64,000 nt of DNA from Nostoc sp. FACHB-973 (GCF_014698115.1 NZ_JACJSJ010000037.1:1-64000); one strand, 5' to 3'; numbered from the stretch's first letter, positions 17,914 to 27,647 are shown. Program-made: numbers and translations. Notes: generated by a model from the sequence alone, not told the origin.

Positions 17914-18705
17914 ATGCTACTGAGTAGAGAAACAACAGAATTTTACTTAAAAGACTTGGAAACACCTTTAGGTCAAGCCATTAATTTAACACTTGCCGCT
18001 TTGGTGCTAGTTTCATCAGGAATTTTTGTGGCAGAAACTTATAATATTCCTGATTATGTCCGCTTTCAGTTGAACGTAGCCGATACTGCGATCGCCATCA
18101 TTTTCCTCGTAGAATATTCACTCCGTCTATGGAGTGCGGAAAATAAAATTAAGTATATTTTTAGCTTTTATTCGATTATTGACTTAATGGCAATTTTACC
18201 ATTGTTTTTAGGAATAGTGGATATCAGCTATATCCGCCTACTGCGATGGTTTCGGATTTTACGATTAATCAGATTTATAGATCGAAAATTTTTATTCGCC
18301 AGTATCAGCACTGAAGATGGCATGATTTTCGCGCGAATATTATTTACATTATTTGCAATTGTTTTTGTTTACTCTGGCTTAATTTATCAAGTCGAACATC
18401 CGGTTAATCCTGAAAAATATGCTACATTTTTGGATGCATTTTATTTCTCTGTTGTCACAATGACAACTGTAGGATTTGGCGATGTGATTCCTATTTCTGA
18501 ATTAGGACGCTTGCTAACAGTACTAATGATTTTTACAGGAATTGCGCTGATTCCTTGGCAAGTAGGGGATTTGATTAAGCAAGTGGTGAAAACAGCTAAT
18601 CAGGTAGAAACAGTGTGTTCAAATTGTGGTTTGGCTTTTCACGATGTCGATGCTGTGTTTTGTAAAAGCTGTGGAAGTAAGTTACCTAGCCGAAAGGTTA
18701 ATTGA
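17914..18705 (+). CDS. voltage-gated-type potassium channel with C-terminal zinc ribbon
   Basis: A 263-residue six-helix channel. S1-S3 lie at about 20-100; S4 carries five arginines at three-residue spacing (R108, 111, 114, 117, 120, in YIRLLRWFRILRLIRF); S5 is at about 138-160; the pore has the K+ filter TTVGFGD at 184-190; S6 is at about 198-222. The last 30 residues hold CSNC (235, 238) and CKSC (250, 253), a zinc ribbon. Six-helix Kv-like channels occur in cyanobacteria; the metal-binding tail is an unusual cytoplasmic addition that might tie gating to metal or redox state. The gene is divergent from the deaminase. Confidence 0.88.
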   Translation: MLLSRETTEFYLKDLETPLGQAINLTLAALVLVSSGIFVAETYNIPDYVRFQLNVADTAIAIIFLVEYSLRLWSAENKIKYIFSFYSIIDLMAILPLFLGIVDISYIRLLRWFRILRLIRFIDRKFLFASISTEDGMIFARILFTLFAIVFVYSGLIYQVEHPVNPEKYATFLDAFYFSVVTMTTVGFGDVIPISELGRLLTVLMIFTGIALIPWQVGDLIKQVVKTANQVETVCSNCGLAFHDVDAVFCKSCGSKLPSRKVN

Positions 18706-19001
18706 GAGATGCTCTACCTTGAATATTACTAAATAGCTAGATTTAGAATCCCCAATTTTTTAAGAAGTCGAAAATTTGGGTAAAACCTTTTGTTGAAGTA
18801 ACTGCCATTACACCCTAGAATAATTTAGTTTTTACTTTCTAAATAACTTCTTAACTTCGATTTAACTTATATAAATTTAAAGCAAAAACTTTAGATGATA
18901 ATATGCCCAAAAGCCTGCACTGAATGTTTCAATACAAATGCGTGTAGTTCACGGTAAAATAATCTTTCTCTGGCAAGCACTCAAGAAAGACAATATAACC
19001 A

Positions 19002-19847
19002 ATGTCTAACCTCAACCTGATTTCAGAATATAAAAGCTTTGGTGGTAAAGTCGGCTTTTACAGTCATTCCTCCTCAAGCTGTAACGGTGAAATGCGCTTT
19101 TCCATCTATCAACCACCACAAGCAACTCAAAAATCTGTGCCAATTCTCTATTTTCTCTCTGGTTTGACTTGCACAGAAGAGAATTTTATGGTGAAGGCGG
19201 GAGGAGTGCAGCGCTTTGCCGCTGAGTATGGTTTGATACTGGTTGTACCAGACACCAGCCCGCGGAATACTGGTATTCCAGGTGAAGATGATGACTGGGA
19301 TTTTGGCACTGGTGCAGGGTTTTATGTTGATGCTACAGAGGAACCGTGGTGTCAATACTACCAAATGTATAGTTATGTTGTCTACGAATTACCTGCTTTA
19401 ATTACTGCAAACTTCCCAGGTAAAGCTGATAAACAAGGTATTTTTGGTCATTCAATGGGGGGACATGGGGCGTTAGTCTGTGGAATGAGAAATCCAGAAC
19501 TCTACAAATCAGTATCAGCTTTTGCACCTATCACTGCACCTATGCGTTCTCCTTGGGGTCAAAAGATTTTCAATGCTTATCTTGGCAGCAATCAAGAAAG
19601 TTGGCGGGCTTATGATGCTAGTGAATTAGTTAAAAAAGTAGGATATCACAGTTCGATTCTCATTGACCAAGGCACGGCTGATAAATTTTTAGCTGAGGAA
19701 TTATTTCCAGAAGTGTTTGAACAAGCTTGTGCAGATGTTAAGCAGCCGCTACAGTTACGTTACCAAGAAGGCTATGACCACGGTTATTATTTCATCTCTA
19801 GTTTTATTGAAGATCATATTCGCCACCATGCGATCGCTTTATTATAG
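19002..19847 (+). CDS. fghA: S-formylglutathione hydrolase
   Basis: A 281-residue esterase D family alpha/beta hydrolase, the standard length. The oxyanion segment FLSGLTCTEENFMVKAG, the nucleophile elbow GHSMGGHGAL with S151, the acid in LIDQGTADKFL and the histidine in YDHGYYFI are all present. It hydrolyses S-formylglutathione to formate and glutathione in formaldehyde detoxification. The partner enzyme, glutathione-dependent formaldehyde dehydrogenase, is encoded at 27696-28805 on the other strand, so the pathway is not an operon here. About 300 bp upstream (18706-19001) hold no gene. Confidence 0.93.
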   Translation: MSNLNLISEYKSFGGKVGFYSHSSSSCNGEMRFSIYQPPQATQKSVPILYFLSGLTCTEENFMVKAGGVQRFAAEYGLILVVPDTSPRNTGIPGEDDDWDFGTGAGFYVDATEEPWCQYYQMYSYVVYELPALITANFPGKADKQGIFGHSMGGHGALVCGMRNPELYKSVSAFAPITAPMRSPWGQKIFNAYLGSNQESWRAYDASELVKKVGYHSSILIDQGTADKFLAEELFPEVFEQACADVKQPLQLRYQEGYDHGYYFISSFIEDHIRHHAIALL

Positions 19848-20029
19848 AAATTTGCAAGTATGTGATAATTTCGATGTGTCAACTAGTTCCAATTTGGTCG
19901 ATCGCTTTGATACCCATCCACTCTATTAATTTAGGAACAAAGAATGCGATCGCAATTTATCTGTAAAGCAGTTAGGATCGGATAGTCGAGCCTATAATTA
20001 AATTAGAATTGTTCGGGAGACTCCAAAGC

Positions 20030-20260
20030 ATGAGTGAAACTGCCCAAAAACTTAAACTCGAACTTTCTCAGCTTTCTGCAAAAGAACGTGCTGAAATTGC
20101 CTACTTTTTAATTCATTCTCTAGATGATGGTATAGATGATAATCTAGAAACTGCTTGGGATACGGAATTAACCCAACGGTTGGAGGATATTAATCGCAAC
20201 ACAGCTATTGGGGAACCATCATCTCAAGTTTTTTCTGAGTTACGAGAAAAGTATTCGTGA
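20030..20260 (+). CDS. antitoxin of a ParE/RelE-type module (addiction module protein)
   Basis: A 76-residue protein beginning MSETAQKLKLELSQLSAKER, then AEIAYFLIHSLDDG, the usual opening of the small addiction-module antitoxins paired with RelE/ParE toxins. The ATG at 20030 is chosen over an in-frame TTG at 20009 because it matches this family start. Its stop codon overlaps the toxin's GTG start (GTGA), giving coupled translation. It should neutralise the toxin and repress the pair's promoter. Confidence 0.8.
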   Translation: MSETAQKLKLELSQLSAKERAEIAYFLIHSLDDGIDDNLETAWDTELTQRLEDINRNTAIGEPSSQVFSELREKYS

Positions 20261-20562
20261 AGTTTATTATTATCCACACCGAAGCTAGAAAGGAGCTTGA
20301 TGCTGCAATAGCTTACTATGAAGCTCAAAAAGTAGGTTTGGGGCTAGATTTACTGTCTCAAGTGGAAAAAGTTATTCTTAAAATTCAGCAAAACCCCAAT
20401 TTAGGAACCCCACACAAGATTGAAGGAATACGTCGTTATGCTATTCAACGTTTTCCCTATCTGATTTTTTATACTGAGCTTGAAGAAGTTATTTGGGTTA
20501 TTGCCATCGCCCATAGTAAACGCAAACCGAATTACTGGAAACAAAGAAATATTGAAATTTAA
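20257..20562 (+). CDS. RelE/ParE-family toxin
   Basis: A 101-residue protein with the RelE/ParE fold signature: TEARKELDAAIAYYEAQKVG, the middle KIQQNPNLG, the basic IRRYAIQRFPYLIFY strand and the ending VIAIAHSKRKPNYW. Starts with GTG at 20257, overlapping the antitoxin stop by four bases. The ParE group targets DNA gyrase, the RelE group cuts mRNA on ribosomes; the YYEAQ and AHSKRKPNYW segments favour ParE. Confidence 0.85.
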   Translation: MKFIIIHTEARKELDAAIAYYEAQKVGLGLDLLSQVEKVILKIQQNPNLGTPHKIEGIRRYAIQRFPYLIFYTELEEVIWVIAIAHSKRKPNYWKQRNIEI

Positions 20563-21001
20563 TAAACAAAATATTCTGCTTTTAGTAATACCTTGTGGTG
20601 TTTGGGCTAGTTCGATTTTGCCATTTTTATCAAAAAGAATTCAGGAGTCAGGAGTCAGAATTCAGAATGAATATAACTGTTATCAAGACATATCAATAAT
20701 TTTAGTTACTAATTGTTAGCATTTAAACAAATATTAACAATAGCATAAAAAAATTAAAATAATGTCAACGAATTTGATATAAAAAAACTATCAAAACTCT
20801 CCAAAAGTATGGATAATTTTGAGAAGACGAAAACAATAAAAACCATTTACTTGGATAAGGTTTGATGTCGATAAACTGCTCTAACTTCAGGGGAGGATTC
20901 ATAAATGAAAACTCCGGTGTCATAAACCTGAAGAGGAAGTGATTGGGAGCAGATGATGAGTGAAATACAGAAAAAGTTAAGCGCGAGGAGATGGATTTAG
21001 T
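20563..21001. other. intergenic region before glgP
   Basis: AT-rich leader of the glycogen phosphorylase gene. It holds a short direct repeat (CAGGAGTCAGGAGTCAG, about 20641-20657) and, near its end, a GAGGAG ribosome binding site 13 bases before the start codon. Only tiny frames (fewer than 20 codons) are present; I see no supported gene. Confidence 0.5.
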
Positions 21002-23215
21002 ATGGTTAACAGCAGTGCAATCACCCCAGCACGACGCTTGAGTGAAAAGTTACCTTTACCGCTCAAACGTTTAGCAGATTTGGCTTATAACTATTGGTGG
21101 AGTTGGAGTGGCGATCGCGTTTCTTTATTCCAAACCATCGATCCCCAAGAATGGGAACGCTGCGGGCATAACCCAGTGGCGATTTTAGAGTCGGCAAGCT
21201 ACGAGCGTCTTACCCAATTAGCAGAAGATCCATTCTACCTCAAGCAGATATCCGCCCTCGCGCGTGAATTTGACCAATATATTAAACAGCAAGATACTTG
21301 GGTCAGTCGAGTTGCACCGCAAGTATCCAAAGAACGCCCCATTGCCTATTTTTGCGCGGAATTTGGCATTCACGAATCCCTACCCGTTTACTCTGGTGGC
21401 TTGGGGATTCTGGCTGGGGATCACCTGAAATCATCATCGGATTTAGGTGTACCGATGGTTGGTGTGGGCTTGCTGTATCGCCAAGGTTATTTTCGGCAAC
21501 GCTTGAACCGCCACGGTTGGCAAGAAGATTATTATATTGACAACCCCTTCCAGCAGATGCCCCTAGAGTTAATTAAAAATGACCAAGGGGAAGCGGTGAC
21601 TATCCAGCTACAAGTCCGCCAGCGGTTGGTAAAAGTGCAAATTTGGCGAGTGCTAGTCGGGCGAGTGACATTATATTTATTAGATAGCGATCGCAACGAT
21701 AACGATCCCATTGACCGCTGGCTAACAGGACACCTATATGGCGGGAACTTAGAAACCCGCATCGCCCAAGAAGTTGTCTTGGGTATTGGTGGTGTCCGGG
21801 CTTTGGACGCCTTGGGAATTCAACCTTCTGTCTATCACCTCAACGAAGGACACGCTGCATTTTGCACCTTGGAAATTGCCCGCTTAGAAATTGAACGGAC
21901 AGGCAAATCCTTCTACGACATCGAAGCCAAGGTGCGGAACAGCTGTGTATTTACTACCCATACCCCCGTTCCCGCTGGTCATGATGTCTTCTCACCCGAT
22001 TTAATTGACTCCTTCTTTGCCAGCTATTGGCCGCAATTGCGACTTTCCCGCGAGCAATTTTTGGCATTGGGTGCAAGGCGACTGGGCGACCCTTGGGAAC
22101 CCTTTGGGATGACCGTTTTGGCGCTGCGGATGTGTCGGGCTTGTAATGGCGTCAGTGAATTGCATGGTCAAGTTTCCCGTAAGATGTGGACAGTTCTTTA
22201 TCCGCAGCGATCGGAAGACACAGTACCAATTGGTTACATTACCAATGGCGTTCATGCACCCACTTGGACTGCACCCCTATTGGCTGACTTATATAACGAG
22301 TATCTGGGAGAAGACTGGAAAACTCGTGCTGTCGATCCTAAGATGTGGGCTAAAGTTGACGAAATTCCCGATGAGGAACTGTGGTCACGACATCTTATTC
22401 TCAAAGAACGACTGATTGCTTTCACCCGTTATAAGGTAAAGAAATCACGGGAATTGCGTGGTGAAAATCAGCAACTCATTCAAGCAACCGAAAGCTTACT
22501 CGATCCCAATGTATTAACCATTGGATTTGCCAGACGCTTCAGCCCTTACAAACGTGGGGATCTGATTTTGCGCGATGCCCAACGGGCATTAAAGATTTTT
22601 GGTAATGCTCAACGTCCAGTACAAATTATCTTTGCAGGAAAAGCCCACCCAGCAGATGAGGAAGGCAAGCGGATTATCCAGCGATTAATGGAATGGTGTC
22701 ACAATTCCGGCATTATTAACCGAGTCGCCTTTATTGAAGATTACGACATTTACACTGGACAAAAATTGGTGCAAGGTGTGGATGTTTGGTTGAATAATCC
22801 CCGTCGTCCCTTGGAAGCTTCTGGTACAAGCGGGCAAAAAGTCTGCTTCAACGGTGGTCTTAATTGCAGCGTTCTGGATGGCTGGTGGTGCGAAGGTTAC
22901 CAAGCCGACAAGGATGGCAAAGGAATTAACGGTTGGGCAATTGGTGAAGATGCTCATACTAGCGACCAAGAATTGCAAGATCGGATTGATTCGCGATCGC
23001 TTTATCAGTTGTTAGAAGAAGAAATCGTTCCTTTATACTATGACCAAGACGCTCAAGGTATTCCCCACCGCTGGGTGCAGATGATGAAAACGTCGATTAA
23101 GACAAATGCGCCGTTATTCAACACCGACAGAATGATTGCTGACTACGTTTCACAAGTGTATGTCCCAGAAATTTCTAAAACTGTGGAACCGATTTTAGCG
23201 AAAGTTTTGCTTTAA
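21002..23215 (+). CDS. glgP: alpha-glucan (glycogen) phosphorylase
   Basis: A 737-residue GT35 enzyme. The N-terminal segment PLPLKRLADLAYNYWWSW and the substrate region YFCAEFGIHESLPVYSGGLG, then GDHLKSSSDLG, mark the shorter phosphorylase subgroup (about 700-850 residues). The catalytic end contains FARRFSPYKRGDL and EASGTSGQK, with the pyridoxal-phosphate lysine K613. It releases glucose-1-phosphate from glycogen. The regulatory N-terminal extension of the animal enzyme is absent. It is followed by a CTGCCTCCC repeat tract. It could supply sugar phosphates to the phosphoketolase encoded 8.5 kb downstream. Confidence 0.93.
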   Translation: MVNSSAITPARRLSEKLPLPLKRLADLAYNYWWSWSGDRVSLFQTIDPQEWERCGHNPVAILESASYERLTQLAEDPFYLKQISALAREFDQYIKQQDTWVSRVAPQVSKERPIAYFCAEFGIHESLPVYSGGLGILAGDHLKSSSDLGVPMVGVGLLYRQGYFRQRLNRHGWQEDYYIDNPFQQMPLELIKNDQGEAVTIQLQVRQRLVKVQIWRVLVGRVTLYLLDSDRNDNDPIDRWLTGHLYGGNLETRIAQEVVLGIGGVRALDALGIQPSVYHLNEGHAAFCTLEIARLEIERTGKSFYDIEAKVRNSCVFTTHTPVPAGHDVFSPDLIDSFFASYWPQLRLSREQFLALGARRLGDPWEPFGMTVLALRMCRACNGVSELHGQVSRKMWTVLYPQRSEDTVPIGYITNGVHAPTWTAPLLADLYNEYLGEDWKTRAVDPKMWAKVDEIPDEELWSRHLILKERLIAFTRYKVKKSRELRGENQQLIQATESLLDPNVLTIGFARRFSPYKRGDLILRDAQRALKIFGNAQRPVQIIFAGKAHPADEEGKRIIQRLMEWCHNSGIINRVAFIEDYDIYTGQKLVQGVDVWLNNPRRPLEASGTSGQKVCFNGGLNCSVLDGWWCEGYQADKDGKGINGWAIGEDAHTSDQELQDRIDSRSLYQLLEEEIVPLYYDQDAQGIPHRWVQMMKTSIKTNAPLFNTDRMIADYVSQVYVPEISKTVEPILAKVLL

Positions 23216-23265
23216 AGGGCATGGGGCATTGGGCATTGGGCATGGGGCATTGATTATTTCTCCCC

Positions 23266-23301
23266 CTGCCTCCCCTGCCTCCCCTGCCTCCCCTGCCTCC
23301 C
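23266..23301 (+). repeat. tandem repeat of CTGCCTCCC
   Basis: Four near-perfect nine-base units followed by related CATCTCCCC units, between glgP and the convergent stress-protein gene. Preceded by GGGCATTGGGCATGGGGCATT. Low-complexity intergenic DNA typical of the group; no function proposed. Confidence 0.7.
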
Positions 23302-23357
23302 CATCTCCCCATCTCCCCTTCGGCAATGGGCGCGGCGGAACATGGCAGCACCCACTT

Positions 23358-24299
23358 TTAAGAACGAATCAACATCGGGTCATAAATTTGGCACTCTTGA
23401 ACGCCATACTTGCCCAAAATCAAGCTAGCGGGGTCAAGTTCATTATCTGTGCCACTAACGATAAGTATGTAATTACCTTGCTCAATTTGCTCGTTGTAAA
23501 AACGTGCCCACTCATCTGGTATTCCTAGCCTTACAGCGTCAAAACGGTCATTTATACTAACACCTATTGATCCAACCAATTGAGGAAACTCTTGGCAAAT
23601 TAAAGAAATTTGAGTTACTGGAAAACCCGCGACAAGCATATCGTTAATTGCCGCTTCAGCATTATCTATGTGATTAAAGTAATTAATAGCATACTTGGTC
23701 AAAATTCCACTTTTATTAGGAATGGCACTAGCAGAAGTATTCGTGGTCAAATAATTTGTACTTCCATACTCACTGTTAAGATGCTCGTAAATGCCGAACT
23801 CTTCAATACCCCAACGCTGTAAAATTGCTTCTACTTTAGCAATTTCTAAAGATGTACAATCGACAATTATTAAATATTGTCCATCCTCTACTCGCTCGTT
23901 ATATGCTCTAGCTTGCTCCTCCGACATTCCCCAACCAACTAATGCACCAGCAAAAGTCCCAGTAGCAGCACCAATACTTGCTCCTACAAGGGTTGTAACC
24001 AAAGCAGTTGCCGCTGCCCCAGCCAGCATTATTGGCCCGACTCCAGGGATTGCTAAAGTCCCAAGACCTACCAATAAACCAGTCAAACCACCAACAGCAC
24101 CCCCTGAAAGTCCTCCTACTGTTGCACCTTCGTCAGCTTTATCACCATTAGTAATCTCATGATTGGGGTCTGCATTCTGTACAACTACAGATACTTTCTC
24201 CATCGCCAAACCAGAATCTTTCAATTCATGTAGTGCCTGTTCTACATCTCGACGATGAGTAAATACACCTATAACGCGTTGATTTTGACTTAAAATCAT
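23358..24299 (-). CDS. general stress protein with two YflT-like domains and a glycine zipper
   Basis: A 313-residue protein. Residues 8-55 (VIGVFTHRRDVEQALHELKD, SGLAMEKVSVVVQ) and 205-250 (YFNHIDNAEAAINDMLVAG) are two copies of the heat-stress YflT-like domain. Each is followed by a segment ending in a motif of the type WARFYNEQIEQGNYILIV. Between them lies a glycine/alanine-rich hydrophobic region (about 60-120, GGLSGGAVGGLTGLLVG), a glycine zipper that could insert in a membrane. The ATG at 24299 is preceded by AAGGAG at good distance, so the longer start at 24338 is rejected. Related proteins are stress-induced; the molecular role is unknown. Confidence 0.75.
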   Translation of the reverse strand: MILSQNQRVIGVFTHRRDVEQALHELKDSGLAMEKVSVVVQNADPNHEITNGDKADEGATVGGLSGGAVGGLTGLLVGLGTLAIPGVGPIMLAGAAATALVTTLVGASIGAATGTFAGALVGWGMSEEQARAYNERVEDGQYLIIVDCTSLEIAKVEAILQRWGIEEFGIYEHLNSEYGSTNYLTTNTSASAIPNKSGILTKYAINYFNHIDNAEAAINDMLVAGFPVTQISLICQEFPQLVGSIGVSINDRFDAVRLGIPDEWARFYNEQIEQGNYILIVSGTDNELDPASLILGKYGVQECQIYDPMLIRS

Positions 24300-24592
24300 T
24301 ATTACTCCTTGGTAGCAGGGAAAATTAGTCACCTGCAAATCTAATATTTCAGCACTTGTAATCTTAAATACAAATTTGTTTAACTGAAATTCATCTTAAG
24401 TAGTAAAATATATTTGCAAATGCCGCGATCGCAACCTCCCTAAGACTTAATTAACTCCTCATTCACGCAAACAATCTCCCACTGAGGAAATCAGTAGTCA
24501 CGAGCCTTTTTCACAGGTAGGTTTTTGATCCTGGCATCGCCTCTATGACGTTCTGGAAGCGATAAAATCAAAAATAAATTCATGCTGTATTT

Positions 24593-25369
24593 ATGGCAAC
24601 CCAACTCAGCCAAGGCAAATCTGCAACTGAACTGGTAATCTCTTGGGAAGCCTTGCCCAAAGATTTTCAACTAGAGGATGAACCAGTGGAGAATACCGGT
24701 CAGCCGCTTTTGGCTGGTGCTTTGCGTGAAAGCCTAGAAATCAGTCGATTCATTCAACCCCAGATGTTGATAGCTTCAAACTTTGGTCTTTGTGCAACAA
24801 TCAACGGGCAATTTATTGCCAAAGCACCAGACTGGGTTTATGTACCATCGGTGAATGAAGTTGTAGGCAATCGTAAAAGTTATACACCGAATTTAGAAGG
24901 AGATATTCCGGCGATCGCCATCGAATTTCTATCCGATACTGAGGGTGGAGAATATTCGGTTAAGCGAAGTTATCCACCAGGAAAATGGTTTTTCTACGAG
25001 CAAATTTTACAGATTCCCATCTACGTAATTTTTGACCCAGATGGCGGTTTATTAGAATATTATCAACTGGAAAATCAACGTTATGAGTTAAAGCAACCCG
25101 ACGAAAATGGTCGTCATTGGGTTGATGTAATGGGCTTATTTTTAGGAACTTGGCAAGGCACAAAAGAAGCGCGAACCGGTTATTGGTTGCGCTGGTGGGA
25201 TCAAGCTGGTAATTTGTTACCGTGGGCTGTAGAACAGATTGAACAGGAACGCCAACGCACCGAACAAGAACGCCAACGCGCCGAACAAGAACGCCAGCAA
25301 AAAGAACGACTGATTGCTTATTTGCAATCTCAGGGTATTGACCCGAATAATTTGCCCAAATTCGAGTAG
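24593..25369 (+). CDS. Uma2 family protein (putative restriction endonuclease fold)
   Basis: A 258-residue member of the Uma2 (DUF820) family, which has a PD-(D/E)xK nuclease-like fold and is greatly expanded in cyanobacteria. Visible landmarks: KAPDWVYVPSVNE, AIAIEFLSDTEGGEYSVKRS, PIYVIFDPDGGLLEYYQL. The C-terminal 45 residues are a charged helix with near-repeats of EQERQRTEQERQRAEQERQQ, probably a coiled coil. It ends just before a perfect 28-bp palindrome. The role of these proteins is not established; mobility or DNA processing has been suggested for the family. Confidence 0.85.
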   Translation: MATQLSQGKSATELVISWEALPKDFQLEDEPVENTGQPLLAGALRESLEISRFIQPQMLIASNFGLCATINGQFIAKAPDWVYVPSVNEVVGNRKSYTPNLEGDIPAIAIEFLSDTEGGEYSVKRSYPPGKWFFYEQILQIPIYVIFDPDGGLLEYYQLENQRYELKQPDENGRHWVDVMGLFLGTWQGTKEARTGYWLRWWDQAGNLLPWAVEQIEQERQRTEQERQRAEQERQQKERLIAYLQSQGIDPNNLPKFE

Positions 25370-25377
25370 ATACAAAT

Positions 25378-25405
25378 GTAGGGGCGTACAGCTGTACGCC
25401 CCTAC
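25378..25405. terminator. perfect 28-bp palindrome after the Uma2 gene
   Basis: Arms GTAGGGGCGTACAG and CTGTACGCCCCTAC meet without a spacer. It lies 9 bp after the Uma2 stop and between convergent genes. It matches the outer bases of the 29-bp palindromes in this window (GTAGGGG/CCCCTAC), so it is a repeat that may also act as a terminator; no T-run follows. Confidence 0.6.
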
Positions 25406-25454
25406 AACCGATTGATGTGTTGCAAAGATTTAGCAAAACAAACCAGTTTAAAAA

Positions 25455-27116
25455 TTAAGCGCTCACAATATAAGATGAGTCGATCGCTGCTACACGACTA
25501 GCATCTACCAAAGCTTGATATACCATCACAGCTACCTCAGCACGTGTGGCATCGCGGGTAGGATTGAGTTGTTTGAGATTAGGGTAATTAACGATAATCT
25601 CTTTTTTAATAGCCTTGATGACTTCATCCTTAGCATAATCAGGAATCTTTGCTTGGTCATCAAAAGTTTTAGTGGTTGTTGTGGTATCACCAGATAATCC
25701 CAATCCATTCACTAGAGAGACAATCACTTGCACCCGCTGGATATTTTTGTTGGGGCCGAAGGTATTATCGGGAAAACCAGAGAGAAATAAACCTTGATAT
25801 GCTTGCTGAATTACCTTAGATGCCCAAAAGTCTGCTGGTACATCTTTAAATTTGGTAACGGCGCGGTTTGGGGATGGGTTGAAAGCTTTTACTATTAATG
25901 CTGCATATTGCGCCCGTGTCATCGTAGCATCAGGTTTAAATGTGCGATCGGGGAAACCATTAATTATCCCCAATTTGACTAATTCCCGAATAAATGCGCC
26001 TGCCCAATGATTAGTAATATCGGTTAATTCGATAGTCGGCGTGGGAGTTGGAGTTGGCGTGGGTGTTGGAGTGGGTGTTGGCGTGGGTGTTGGAGTGGGT
26101 GTGGGTGTTGGAGTTGGAGTGGGTGTTGGAGTTGGAGTGGGTGTTGGTGTTGGCGTGGGTGTTGGTGTTGGAGTGGGTGTTGGTGTTGGAGTGGGTGTTG
26201 GTGTTGGCGTGGGTGTTGGTGTTGGCGTGGGTGTTGGTGTTGGAACCGAGGTATCTGCAAACTCCACTTTTCCCGTGACTTTAGTCGCATCTATTGTATT
26301 TCCCACAGAAACCAGCTTGTTGGAACTGGCATTTTGCAAATCAAATTTACCGTTATTGCGTAGAGTATTGCCCCCTGGATTATTGGTACTGCCGATATCC
26401 GGTAGGGCGCTTGCAATTATAGTTAGACCATCATCAGTATTATTTTCACTGAGATTATTACGTAATACGGGACGGGAACTACCAGAAACGACTATCCCAG
26501 AACGATTTTCAGAAATTTTGTTATCTCGAAGTATGGGTGATGCGGTATCACTAATGGCAATACCAAAACCTGTTTTGAAGAAAGTATTACCTTGAATTTG
26601 ACCTTGGGAATTTTTAGCGATCGCAATTCCATTGGCTGCATTCTCACTGAACACATTACCTAGAATAACTGGGTTAGCATCGCCTGTAGCAAATACTCCT
26701 TCCCGCTTGCATTGAGTGAAGGTGCTGTTTGCAACAGTAGGCGCAGTTGATTCAATCCAGACACCGCTACCACGGCTAGCCAGATTTGTTACAGTCACTC
26801 CCCGAAGTTCGGCTTTATCCAACAGCACAAAAGTCACATTTTGACCAGCAAAAGTACGGCTTAAGTAATTACCACTTCCTTCAATCAAAATGCCATTACC
26901 TTTGTTGGTTTCATTACCCACCACCGTCACCCCAGATGGAATCGTTAGCGGAAACACTTCACCGCTAGCAGCATTGTAATTACCATTTGCCAGTTGAATC
27001 TTAGTATCAACTGTAGCTACCTTCAGAGCTTGCGTAATACTTTTGAACGGCGCTTGTTGACTACCAGCATTGGTATCGTTGCCTGTTACTGGATTTACAT
27101 AAAAAGTTTGAGCCAT
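25455..27116 (-). CDS. DUF1565/right-handed beta-helix protein with Thr-Pro linker and SLH domains
   Basis: A 553-residue surface-type protein. Residues 1-285: DUF1565 start ([31 protein letters not shown]) and parallel beta-helix repeats ([20 protein letters not shown] and following rungs). Residues about 288-362 are an unbroken Thr-Pro dipeptide repeat. Residues 364-553 hold three S-layer homology domains ([40 protein letters not shown], then a third with [16 protein letters not shown]). SLH domains attach proteins to the cell wall. No N-terminal signal peptide is visible from this start, so the export route is unclear. The Thr-Pro linker is encoded by a GT-rich minisatellite. Confidence 0.88.
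   Translation of the reverse strand: MAQTFYVNPVTGNDTNAGSQQAPFKSITQALKVATVDTKIQLANGNYNAASGEVFPLTIPSGVTVVGNETNKGNGILIEGSGNYLSRTFAGQNVTFVLLDKAELRGVTVTNLASRGSGVWIESTAPTVANSTFTQCKREGVFATGDANPVILGNVFSENAANGIAIAKNSQGQIQGNTFFKTGFGIAISDTASPILRDNKISENRSGIVVSGSSRPVLRNNLSENNTDDGLTIIASALPDIGSTNNPGGNTLRNNGKFDLQNASSNKLVSVGNTIDATKVTGKVEFADTSVPTPTPTPTPTPTPTPTPTPTPTPTPTPTPTPTPTPTPTPTPTPTPTPTPTPTPTPTPTPTPTPTPTPTPTIELTDITNHWAGAFIRELVKLGIINGFPDRTFKPDATMTRAQYAALIVKAFNPSPNRAVTKFKDVPADFWASKVIQQAYQGLFLSGFPDNTFGPNKNIQRVQVIVSLVNGLGLSGDTTTTTKTFDDQAKIPDYAKDEVIKAIKKEIIVNYPNLKQLNPTRDATRAEVAVMVYQALVDASRVAAIDSSYIVSA
26041..26240. repeat. hexanucleotide minisatellite coding for (Thr-Pro)n
   Basis: On the plus strand a run of GTGGGT/GTTGGA/GTTGGC units, about 33 copies of a six-base period, all in the SLH gene. 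Each six bases give one Thr-Pro pair. Expected to vary in length between strains. Confidence 0.9.
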
Positions 27117-27444
27117 ATTTATACTTCCAAAAAATACATAGCTATCCTAGCGCTAACCATGAAAAAGGGTAGCGGTTGATGCATTAAGTAGCTAAAAGTA
27201 CTTTTCAGGCGAAAGTAATAAAATTATGCAAATGTTTTGAATTACTTCAAGATTTATACCGTTTCACTTTACAGCTATTTTCAGGTAGATAGACCACGTG
27301 GTAGGGGCACAGCAATGCTCATTGGTGTCAACTTAAGAAGATAAAGCCCAAATTTGTTGGGTGTAAGCGTCAATCTCAGGGGTGACGGTTACGCCTTTGA
27401 ACAAGCCCCCACTATATCGCAATACGCTTGGGTTAAGCAGAAAA

Positions 27445-27519
27445 GTAGGTTGGGTTGAGCGTAAGCGTTACCCAACAAAGTCTTAAGAATGTTGGGTTTC
27501 GTTCCTCAACCCAACCTAC
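27445..27519. repeat. inverted repeat GTAGGTTGGGTTGAG...CTCAACCCAACCTAC
   Basis: Perfect 15-bp terminal arms 45 bp apart, with inner AACCCAACA-type sequences (TTACCCAACAAAG, ATGTTGGGTTTC). A frequent cyanobacterial intergenic repeat. The 27117-27695 stretch holds this and two further hairpins, but no gene. Confidence 0.75.
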
Positions 27520-27558
27520 GCCAGTTTTAATTTTTAGCCTTAACTGAACTGTATTGCA

Positions 27559-27580
27559 CTATATCGGTACTCCGATATAG
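27559..27580. repeat. hairpin CTATATCGG TACT CCGATATAG
   Basis: Perfect 9-bp stem with a four-base loop. It is preceded at 27538-27556 by CCTTAACTGAACTGTATTG, a variant of the sequence at 17349. Intergenic. Confidence 0.55.
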
Positions 27581-27602
27581 TGGTGGGTGGTTGACAATTC
27601 AT

Positions 27603-27647
27603 AGTTATGTTTCAGATAGAAATTTAACTCCTATCTGAAACATAACT
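27603..27647 (-). terminator. 17-bp stem hairpin after the formaldehyde dehydrogenase gene
   Basis: Arms AGTTATGTTTCAGATAG (27603-27619) and CTATCTGAAACATAACT (27631-27647) are perfectly complementary around an 11-nt loop. It lies 49 bp beyond the stop codon of the minus-strand dehydrogenase gene, a fitting place for its terminator, though no strong U-run follows. Confidence 0.5.

Noticed and set aside
26041-26240. Possible CRISPR array
   Set aside because: The period is six bases with no spacers; it is a coding minisatellite. No other array-like pattern was found in the window.
26041-26595. Plus-strand Gly-Val repeat frame
   Set aside because: Antisense of the Thr-Pro minisatellite of the SLH gene.
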